A stretch of 64,000 bases of DNA, from NCBI GenBank assembly GCA_903813345.2, contig CAIIXF020000002.1:22642455-22706454 (forward strand). Reading direction: 5' to 3'. This document shows positions 46,701 through 58,700 of this stretch, piece after piece. Below the pieces are notes generated by a model. That model saw nothing but the letters and a program-made list of their open reading frames with translations, was not told the origin of the DNA and did no database searches. A program made the position numbers and the translations under genes. The number at the start of each line of letters is the position of its first letter. Position 1 is the stretch's first letter. This DNA is from Owenia fusiformis. Taxonomy: Eukaryota > Annelida > Polychaeta > Sabellida > Oweniidae.

Positions 46701-49700
46701 TAATATTTTCCAATACGATTTTTTTCCCGGGGACAATACGATTTTTTCATGTAATACGCTCCAATACGATTTTCTTCCCGGGGACAATACGATTTTTTCA
46801 TGTAATACGATTCAATACGATTTTTATTCCTTCATATTTCCCTGGGAAAACAGTAGTATTATGGAATAATTAAATGTATTAACAGGAATAAAGAAAAAAA
46901 CTCTCAAATACTGTATAACCAGGTGGTAACATTTTGTCACGATATAACTTTGTTTACTTATATTTTAGGATTATGTACAGGCCCGTAGCCAGGATTTGCC
47001 AAGGGGGGTTCAGTTTTCAAAAAATTCCAGGAGGGTTCACATTTGACAATTTTGGCCCAAATATGGCTAAATTCACTTGAGAAGTGCTCAAAATGGTGAA
47101 AAACTGCATGATTTTGAAATAATTTTTGGCTGGGGGGGGGGGGGGTTCGCCCGAATCCTGGCTACGGGCCTGATATATATATTTTGTTTTATTTTGTTGT
47201 ATAAAGATTATATATATTTCTAGGTGGAGAGTATAATGACAACATTAAAACAGTCCTTCCATAACGCATTCCAACAAAGCGCCAAGAATAACATTGTCTG
47301 TGAGAGGTGCCCTATGCATCAATTACATAAGCTCTGCCTAGAGGTTGAAGGTAACTACACTGTTCTTACTTAGGGACCTGGTCATTTTTGTTATGGGGTA
47401 CAACCTATTTAATCTAAACAAAATTGAAGAAAGATTGCTGAGTATGCTTATCTTTCAAATTTATGTGATCTAATGCCTCGGCCAAATTTAATCTAGGAAT
47501 ACTGCACAGTGGCTCCAAAATCGAGAAAAATATGCAGCATAAAATATAGGGATTAAAGTTGTACAATGTAGCAGTACATTTCCATATCGATAAAACTATG
47601 GCCACCCTGTACAGACGCCGTAGAGCAAATGTGATTGAAGCTTAAAAGTTATCCTACCCTTTGCATTTGTTTGACTTCGCTACTTAAAAGAGAGCTTCAT
47701 CTTCAAAAGGTTTAACTAGACTCTGGACGCAGGGTGCAGGCATCAAACCTCTTTGAACGGTTGCTTGATCAAAATTTTTCAAAATTAGTTTTAATGAAAC
47801 ATTCTTAATCCCCATGAAACTATAAAACCCATTCAGGTTTGAACACATCATAAGGAACTAATGTTTGCTGCTTGTTATTAGCTGTAATATTAAACTAATA
47901 TCTCCCAATATCTATGAATCACAATTTGTTGTGTTTTGTGTTTCTCCTCATTATTTTGATACACGATACATCAATTACGCTTAATGTAATGTAATGGGGT
48001 GTAAGTGACATTGAATTCTTATGACACTGCTATGTTAGAGAGATGAAAGTCACGGAAAAAGCTGGAGTCGACTCGACAATGGACAATATTGGACTGGAAG
48101 TCGATTAAAAAACATGTTTTTTGATGTCTTCATTTTTGCAAAGTTGAATGATGGAGATTTTATATATTTACTTCCAAAACAGTATATTGCTGCTACATTC
48201 TTCAAGTAACAGCTCAATTTCTCCTTAATTATCATTAGACTTTCATCATATTTTGTACTTTCCTCTGCGTACGTCTAAAATTGGTTGTTATAATGTTTGT
48301 TATAAAATATTTAATTAAAATGCTCCTGAGACTTTCATCTGCATGAATAAGATGTCATTTGGAAGGTAAATTGTTCCATAAATGAGATAAATATGTGCCT
48401 CTTTCGAACATAGATTAAGGCGGAAGTTCGTAATCATTGGTTAGCAGGTAATACATTGTATAACCATCAACTGAGACAAATCAAATCTTATACATGAACT
48501 TCTTGATTGGTGTTTCAAAAACATTTCCATATACAGTTTTCATTGCCAAATTAGAATGCTTATTACTTTTCTTATTTAATGTCAGATTCAGTCATGTCAA
48601 GTTGACATGCTGTGTTTGTGTTGACACAACTTGTGATGTCATCCCTAGATGTCAGGAATATGTTTGATGGATTATGTCTAACAGGATCACATCACTGATA
48701 TATCACAATATAACGGAGGATTTATAAGACAAGTCATTCTCCTTATAGCAACTGAACCCTGTTGAAATAATAAAAGGGATTTTGATTATTAGAAGAGGTT
48801 AGTTTAAGGTAGTTCCACACCCTTACAAAATGTTGAAACATATGGGATCATTAAATTCCAAAAAGTTGAAAAATATGGGATAATTAAGTTCCAAAAAGTT
48901 GAAAACTATGGGATAAATAAATTCCAAAAAGTTGAAAAGCATGGGATAATTAAATTCCATGTAATCAGAATATTTTGATTTTCAACCAATAAATCGTTAT
49001 AAACATAAAAATTACATAAACAAAAATTCATTCTGCAGATCTTCCTGAATCAACTTAATTGTTCAAAAAAACTTTTGAAATTTACACTACCACTTACCAG
49101 GGCAACAAAGTAAGGGCCAAGATTTCACTAAGTTTCCCATTGAAATTAGGTTATTATTAGTATTATCACCGCCTATTGAAAACTATGTACACTATGACAT
49201 TATTCACCCTGGACCAGGGCGGATGGTGAAAACTATGGCCTACCACTGGCCCGACACTATGGTTCCACTTACTACTCAAGTCAGTATAGTAAAATATAAG
49301 TCTTCTAAACTAATACCTTAAGAACAGGCTTCGCAAGGTGATGATAATATAGGTTCTTCAGTTGATAATCAAAGTCATGTTTATTTCTAATAGAACACTA
49401 AACATGACTAACTTGACTCTGAGGAACTCATTGAAGATTGAATTGTTAAGCCCTTGGGAAAATGTTGATCTTATTAGCTTCTGTAATAGTCTTTTATGAA
49501 AAATTCTTTCCCTCAAAGAAGTGATATATTGCCCCTTGTGCCCAAAGCCAGAGTCATTAACCACCCATTCTCATAGAAACTACTGTTTCCTAGGTTACCA
49601 TACCTTATTTTCTTCCTGAGCGTTGCATAGATATCAAAAATATTGTTATTGCAGATATAATGTTCTGCCATTTGTGGTGTACATTTCGGGAACTGATTCC

Positions 49701-52700
49701 TAAAAACACTTTGAAATACTATTTAAAAGGTGGTATCTAAATGTCAAAAGAGTTGAAAGAAAAAAATTAATTGTATAAGGGGAGGGGGGGGAATTTTATG
49801 CAAATATGATTAATTATTGTTTTAACATTTTTTATATGGGAGGAAATATTATAACAAACCATAATAAAATTTACTTTATTTGGAGACTCTTTCTACACCC
49901 CCAATTCTCACTCTAAAATCATGGTACCGTACGGTACATTAAGGGTGTGGTACCGTATGGTACCATTGGAGTATAGTGGCGTACAGTGTTCATGGTACCG
50001 TATGGTACCTTTTTAGTCTATGGTACTGTACGGTACCATATTTCATGGTAACATGCAGTACCATTTCTGAAACGGTACTGTTGCAAATTGACTGTGTAAT
50101 CCTGCTGTTGTCTGTTGTAGGCATGGCACCTGAAAAGATATTTGATGTTATCCAGGCCAGGATAGATCAACTTGGAGAGAAGGAACAGGCGGAAATTGTT
50201 ACACGATTTAAGGTAAAATCTACTTGTAGGATCATTTCTTCACTACCATGTCATGCTCAGTATCCTCTGCGCTGTATGTAAGCACATCGAGTTGTTCATA
50301 TTCCAACTTATATTTCTGTTCGAGTTTAGTTTGTTTTCTTCTTCGGAGAAATTTTTGATTAAATATTTTGTTTGCTTTTATTTTCAATGATAAGTAGTTT
50401 TTACATATTTCGTTTTTACTTATGTGTTTACTTTTTTGAGTACAATAGTTTACATTATTTATGTTCTTTAATATTTCAGCTTTATTGGGATAGAATATTG
50501 AAGGTTTGATGATGATTTTTTCTATGTGTTATAATAACTTTACTTCCGTGTGCTCCTTCCCTACTTCTGAAACTAAGATACAATTAAAAATAATTCAGAA
50601 TAGCCTACTGTGAGTTGCACCATTAGTAAACTTTTATTACACTTAATTTTTTGAAGATATTAGAGCTTGAAAAAACTGCTTGCATAGTAAATGAATTACT
50701 GTACTGTAATTTGCATTTAGAAATATAAGAAGTGCATCTACACTCTGTAATTTGCACATGTCATTTTGCTTATTAGATGACCATTTTTCTAGCCTTGGTA
50801 TTTTCTAGAGGTGTCACGGAAAAAATCAGAGTGGCTCAGTTCGGAATTAGGCTTTGGAACGTAACAATTTCAGGTTTGGGACATAGTGACTTTGTGTATT
50901 AGATTAGAAGAAGTTGATTGACTAGTTCTGTCTGGTAGCGAAGATTCAATGAAAATGAGTGAAAAAGATGAACTTCTCTCAGAGCAAAAAATTGAAAGAA
51001 AAATGCAGTTTTATGGCAATTTGAGGGCCAAAAATTTTTCTTGTTCCATAACTGAGCTGAAATGTTGACTTTTTGATCTGGTTCTGAGTGCCTAATTCCG
51101 CAGGTCATAACCAAATCTGTTGCACTGGAAAGAAACTGTAATAAAGTATGCTAATGATGCAAATTAGAGGCTGTAATAAATAAAACAAAAATCTAGGGTA
51201 TTTTAGAAACAGAACCCTTTAAATATAAGGTATTTTAGCGTGAAAATGACATCAGAGTTTAAACTTTTACTTTAACTTCTATCATTCATTAAGAACTTTA
51301 AGGTAACTGATTAAGGCGTTTTGTGTGTCTATTTTCCCTTCCATTCCATCTGCATTTAAAAGTGTATCCTCCCAATTCTTTTATACTGTTCTGTATTTAA
51401 TGTGTCTAATTCAATATTTCACCCTTTCATTCTTGTAAGATGTATTAATATATATAATCTTTTCATATATGTGAATCCCTGTGTTTTATAAAGCTTTATT
51501 TTAAAATTCAAAATGAAGTGTTGAAGAAATGTAAAACACAGACCTCCAGTTAAGGAAGGCAGAAGGCAAAATGGGCCAAAAAATTGCATGAGAAGGACCT
51601 GTTACACATAGGCCCTAATACTGGCATGAAAACCTTTGCACTTTGCCTTTCTTAAGCAGCAGGCAACAGGCGATTTTTGCTGGTTGTTTTCACAAAATCG
51701 CCTGTTGTTTTTAGAAACGTTCAACTTTTCCATGTTAAAGGACCTTATACACCCTCCATTGGGATCTCCCCATGAGAAAAAAATAATTCATCTGATTTTT
51801 CAAAATAAAAATACTGCTTTTATTATTACATTTATATGTACACTAGTATCTTTTTGACCTATATTCAGCACTGTATTGATGAATGGGCCACTTATTAGGG
51901 CCAATATTCAATCATAAAGTGTACAGGGGTCGAGATGCCAAACCAGGAAGTGTTTTTGTGTCTGTCAAAATCCATTTGCATCCTACACATCCCTACATCT
52001 TATCCAAATATGTTATTAATACATGAAACATAACAGTATAATCTTTGGATTTACAAAGTTGTATGGGATTTCATAAGTGTAAAAGTTGCTTTTGAAGCAT
52101 TTTCCTATAGCCATTTTGTAGGAAAAAAATGATGAAAAAAATGTCTAAGCCTTTAATTTGAAGTATGACCTGAATCGATTGCAAACTTTATATTTGCACA
52201 TCTGATGTGATATACCATTTGTGTCATATTGTGAAATTATTTAATTTGCAATCGATTCAGCACTGCTACCCACCTAATTACACAGACGTATCGTCGGTGT
52301 ATCATGGCGGAACTTCCTCCGGGACTAGGTTTCGGTAAGATTTTTTTATTTCCCGATTTACACCTACTTATAAGTCACGTTGTGGATAATAATTTGGCTT
52401 GAAGTTAAGGAATATAGTCTAGTTTGAGAATGTGTCGATGGTTTTAGGTTTTATATGTTAACAAAGACACAATTCACGTATTTAGTCCCTCGCTTTTCTT
52501 ACACTGACGATCGGCATTAATATTGCCAATATTACACTGACATTGGTCGTTCGTCAGTGTAAGAAAAGCGAGGGACTAAATACGTGAATTGTGTCTTTGT
52601 TAACATATAAAACCTAAAACCATCGACACATTCTCAAACTAGACTATATTCCTTAACTTCAAGCCAAATTATTATCTACAACGTGACTTATAAGTAGGTG

Positions 52701-55700
52701 TAAATCGGGAAATAAAAAAATCTTACCGAAACCTAGTCCCGGAGGAAGTTCCGCCATGATACACCGACGATACGTCTGTGTAATTAGGTGGGTAGCAGTG
52801 ATTCAGGTCATAGTGTATTTTAGGTATTTTTGTGAAAATCAATAGAAACCAATGGCCTCCATTGGAATCTGATGATATCCACATGTTAAGTCAATGGAGC
52901 ACATCCAATGGCAAGTCAATACACCCTTGCTGAACTTAATGACCTCAACCTCAGCCCATGTGGGTCCAAACGCTTAAATATTTTCCACAGTATTATATGA
53001 CATTGTATTCTTTATGTTACACCTAAAAATGATTCATTTTGTTCATGGGGAGATCATAATGGCGGGTGCACTAGATCCTTTATGATTTCCATCAACTTGG
53101 CCTCTTGTTTTCATTTATTGAGCCTGTTGTGAGAAATTATTCTAGTGAAACGCCTGCTTTAATATATTAGAATTGACAGACTTCAGACATTCTATGGTAA
53201 ATTGATGAAGTTTTTTAATATTCCTTATTATATGCCTATTTCAAAACATTAAATAAAGAAGAGCAAATAGGAAAAAAAGAAAGCCTAAATGACTCATCCC
53301 CTCATCAAAAATTAATGAATGTTAAACACTTATTCACTTATCTTTGCCTTAGGCCCTGGGATTGTAAAGCATTGTCATGGTGACATTAAAGAATGAGTAA
53401 TCAAGTCTTTATTTCCTTTAATCCCCATGACTTTAATTTTCAGTAGAAGCATTGTCAATTGTGGTGATATAACAGATTATTATGAGTTTTTAGAGTAAAC
53501 GGTTTAATGTTCACTATCGTTAAGGAGGATTAGATCCCAGAATGCAATCTCGATATTTTCCATTTATGAACTGGTTATAAAATTATATAATAAGCAAACC
53601 AACAGATTTGAGCTAATTATCTTGATCACTTCTTGTGCGTTTTGAATTTTTTGTTATTTGATAATGCCAAAACGCGCGATTCAAAATTTGAGGTGAACAT
53701 CGCAACATCCTTCAAGATCAGATTAATTGTTGGAAAATATTGAGTTGCGTCCCTGAGATCCAGTCCTCCTTTCTGTCATATTATTATCTTACTTTAAAAG
53801 GATAGGATGTCACAGAAATGCATTATGTTTATGAAACTGTGTGGAAGTGTCATTCGTTGGGATTCATTACTTTTGGTAACATAACAGTATCCCACACATG
53901 TTTTTGTTGAATATTTAAATAGTATATTTATTCAGAGATCCAAATCTAATTTGATATCTTTCTGTAGTCAATCAAAGGATAGCTACAAAAACAAAACAGT
54001 TTTTGAACTTTCTTTGGTGCAATAATATAACATATATTTAGATAAGATTCTTATATTACACATGTCGATATAATACAGTCTCAAACTGCAGAGGTTATCC
54101 TTGGATGATTTTTTGTGATTTTACAATTCAGTGATTTAGATTTTATAATCCAGCTCTATATATGACATTGATATTTCCCATCAAGTAGCGAGATTGCATG
54201 CTATCTAACTATCTCATCAAAAACCTGTAGAATTTCCTCAATTCAATAAGCACCGCTATAATCAACGATAATGGAAAACATAATTTGTGACATTTTCGAA
54301 GTAGATTTCAAGCTAGATCGAATATTGAATGTGAAGTTGATTGAGCTATATACTGTTTATTACAACATTGCCTCTGGAATAGCTAGGGGTCAGTTTAATG
54401 AACTCTACTTCCAACAAAATGAAACCGCAAATGTTACTTCAACATATTCGCCAAAATCGCTGAAAAAAACAAAAATCAAGGGCATCATGAAACAGAATAG
54501 CCATTTACCTCACCCCCTATAAAATATTTGAATCTCACAGATATTTTTATTGTAAATTTTATATGTCGACATGAAACGCCCGGGAAGGAATTCACCCCAA
54601 CCTTGCATATGAATGTATGATATAAACCTATAAGTTAAACAAAGCAATCCCTCAATTGTATCTGAGAGAATTACTAAGGTACTAAATTCAGTTTCATCAG
54701 CCAACGAATCATCAGCAAGAATACTGCTTATTAAAAAGACAGAAATGATTTATATATCCCAAGTGTCTCTTAGATGTAGGGAATTAGCCAAATCAACCAA
54801 GATAATATTTCGAGTACATGATTGATATTGTTTTTCCTCACTTTCTTCCACATTTTCAAAACAGGTATTTCCCTTGCGGCATCATGTTTTACCATATTTT
54901 TAAATAAGGAGAACATAATAAACAGGCTTATCAGACACTTTTCCGAAAATGGGGTGCGCTTTCACAATTTTCACCGGAAGTATAACCTCAGAGATGTGCT
55001 GATTTCAAGTCTATTATGATCGCTTAATTTACTTAATTTGATAATGACCTCAATATTACATACAGGTGCAAATTTTAAAAACAATGTAAATAGCAAATGG
55101 ACAAGATTGTAGGGTGAGATCACACCCAACGTACCCCCCTAATCTGATGGTCCTGTTGAAAGATACAAGGTCCTTTAAAGACACCTTTCATGTTATTGAG
55201 AAATTTTATTTTCTTGATCATATCTGATATCAGACTCCACAATGATAAATCATGTTATTAGGCTGTTCAATTTAAGCTACAGGCATATTATATATGCACT
55301 ACCATGTAGTGTTCTCTCAAACAATTTTCAGGATTCTTATTTTCACAATTCAGATTGATCAGAGTTACAATGCTCTTATTTAATGTTGTGTTTACAGGAG
55401 GTAAATCCCCAGTGTTCCTATGTTCTTATTTCCTAATCTTGTGTTTACAGGAGGAGAATCCCCAGAGTTATGAGGAAATGAATGAAGTTCTGATGTCATC
55501 GCTGAGACAGATTTGTGAGGCAAGGCAACAGGAACATGTCCACATTAGTGCCTATAATGAAGAAAAATCGAAAACATCTGAGGTTAGTCAGAAAACAGTC
55601 ATGCATGCTATTAGCTATGCTATGTACATTTTCTATATTATTGCAATGAACTGACTGATAGTCCAACACCTTTACATTACATTAAGGCCTGCTAAATTTA

Positions 55701-58700
55701 TTTCACAATGATTCCACAATTTTTCACTCCTACGATTTTCAAAACCCTACATATTAACCCTCATATTTATCTCTTTTTTATTACGTCACCACCACAAGAG
55801 GTGGCATATTGTTACAGTCTCAAACTTTTTTGTGGACGATATTGGCTGTTGTTGGTTGGCGTTTGGCATCTGTAACAAATGGCATGAGGTGACATTTTGC
55901 CTATTGATAACTTGTTTCTTATTGTGCCATTCCTTTTAATTTCCATTTGATTAACGGTTCACTTGAGGCAGTTACGTTCAATTTGTATATAGGGAAATCA
56001 TTATAAACTATGGCATCTACGTATTTCCTACTGTTAGGCAGAAAGATGCAGAGTTCACGACTCGGTTGAAAACATTTTTGCCAGGCATCGACATTGTAAT
56101 TAATAAATTAATAAGAGGGATAATTATTCATTAGAAAAGCAATGGAGTATATTTACAGTTTATTTACGAATGTAGGCACACATTACATGTGTAATTGACA
56201 GGATGAAGCTCTCTTTTAAGGATGCAGAATCAAAATATTAAAAAGGGTAGGAGGAAAAATGTACTAGTGCAAAACAAGGTACACCCTTTTGTGACACTTG
56301 GTCTCATGATATAAAAGATTACTGAACTATGCAAATCTCACTTCTCTACTTGATAAGCACTTGTTGATGGAAAATAGAATCTTATTTGATGATGTTTTAT
56401 CACGCATGGAGTAGTATTCTTTCATGTCTAATAAAAGCTGATATATATTTTACTCGTTGACTACCCAGTGGAAGGAATATCACAAAAAATTGAAAATCCA
56501 CCAATTTTTCCCGTTTTCCAATTTGCATAATCACGATAACTTCAGTATCCCATTGCATAAAATAAATAGTTTAAGTGCATATATCTGAGGGGATAGAATT
56601 AAAAATGACAACACATGAGATGGCGTTCAATTATCATCAGTTGTATAAGGGGGTCAGTAAATTGAGGGGTTGCTTGTAGAAAATGTTTATTTTCAACTGA
56701 AGTTCTTGTGAATGACAAATCGATATATTAAAACAATATATGGGCGATAGAAAACTGTCAACAGTTGGACACATCCTGAATTGACTGATGATCTTTATGA
56801 AGAAAACTCCAGGCTTTATCAAGATTCATTGTTATAAAGCAGGCCCGTAGCCAGGATTTGCCAAGGGGGGTTCACTTTTTGAAAAATTTCAGGGGGGGTT
56901 CACTTGTGACAATCTTGGTCCAAAAATGGCCCAAATCACTTAAAAAGTGCTCAGAATGGTGAAAAACTGCATGATTTTGAAAGATTTTTTGGCCATGGGG
57001 GGGGGGGCTACGGGTCTGTAAAGTCACAAATATTTGAATAGTCTTTACTTAATTGTAACCATAGTCATGTTAACCCTGTCCCCTTTTCTATATTAGAGTG
57101 TGCTTTTGTTCCAGTGTATACCTTCAGTCACATGAAATACCACAATGGGTCGAGAAACTGTTGATGAGAAACAGATTGTTTAATACATTTCTATTTCCAT
57201 TCCTCTGTGGAATTATTCTTAATAGGTTATTCTTCTCTAATTCATCTTATATTGCATAGACAAGACTCCCTTGAATTTTACTTAATAGAAATGAATGGGA
57301 GCCTGTCTGTATTGTAATTTGTTCTTGAGATGGGTGAATGGCTAGATTATCTGGGTAATTTTTCTGTTAAGCACCGATTAACTTAAGTTCATGAGCCTCA
57401 GTGCTTCAGTTAAGAAGCTACCTACAAAATACACTTTATAAGAGTTTGACAGGGCATCTTTTGGCTTGATGGTCTGTCAATGAATTAGTGTCCATGTAAG
57501 CATAGAATGGAAGAAATCAGGAAATATTTTCTACAAGAAAAAATGACATTCCTTAAATAATAAAAGTTTAGTTCAATTTTTGTTTTACTGTTGATATTGC
57601 TATAATTGTGGTATAAAAGTTTTGTGTAAGTAAGGCTGACATTTTGTAAAATAGGTAAAATGAATAAATGAATTTATCAATTAATGTATACCTTATATAT
57701 TGTAGTTCTATATTTAAACACAATATGTCTCTTTTTTAGTTTCACCTCATGGATAATGCAAAGAAAACGGCGTCCATATTTGATAGTCTCAAAACCAAAG
57801 CTAAAAAGTCTCTTGCCCTATCCTTTGAGAATCTTCTGAAGGTAAGCTTTATATAAGACTTCTACACAGTGGAGATTGCCTAAAAAATTTTGCATTACAT
57901 TCTTTGTGCAATCGATAAATACAATTTGACATTTTTAGCAAATGAAACATTTGTTTATCACATGACCTCTGAAAAATCAAAATTGAGATGATGTCTTACT
58001 GAAAGGGACTTAGAGCTAGTTTAATACAAGATTGATTCATATAGCTTTATAAATAGAAATAACATAAAGATTAAAGACATTCATCTTTAAGGAGAAACAA
58101 CAAAAATCTAGAAAAATTAGAAAATCTCAAAACAAATCATTAAAATCATATTTAGCTTAAAACTGTATTCCAAATAATGTGTCAAAAATATTTTGGAAGA
58201 TGACTTGTTATGTTACGTTTATTTCTAACATTTTAGGCTGGTTCAAAGAAAGAAAAGTTTCCTCACTTTCGTCAGAGGAGTTTCACATCTGAATCGCTTG
58301 CTAGTCACGCATATGACCCCTCGGTAAGACTACTCACAATATGAAGAGGGGAAAATACTCCAGAATTCATTTCATCTTAACATGGACATAGGTTCAGCTA
58401 AGAATTCTGGGTATTTCTTCCTCAACACTGTATTATTTAAAATGTAATTGTCTTATCATGGATTGTCGGTCAAGGGCATAAAACTTGTATACGTTTTAAA
58501 GCTTTTTGAAAGACCAAAATCTCCTGAAATTGAAGTAATTGAAGTTAAACTGAACAGATACAGGATAAATGTGTCGGTCAAAAAATCCACATGGAAGTAG
58601 AAAATCGATGTAAGATTTTAGGTGAATAGAAATTAGTCATAATACCTGTTGCTAAGGTAACTACTGTCATTATACTTCCTCATTTGGCCCAATTGGCTTA

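Larger units (their letters stand above)
41553..47223 (+). other. TBC1D1/4 intron 3
   Basis: A 5.7-kb intron with MITEs and minisatellites listed separately. A dispersed repeat with GTxTGTAACAAATGG and GGTGGTGACATTTTGCC appears at 42570-42720, again diverged at 45830-45900, and later at 55790-55910. Confidence 0.6.
50213..55450 (+). other. TBC1D1/4 intron 5
   Basis: A 5.2-kb intron; the foldback element and its host MITE are listed separately. 53000-55300 shows only AT-rich sequence with no supported gene. Confidence 0.6.

Noticed and set aside
52304-52336. A new gene starting in the foldback element
   Set aside because: Only about ten codons before the donor and no matching acceptor exon nearby; more likely a captured fragment.
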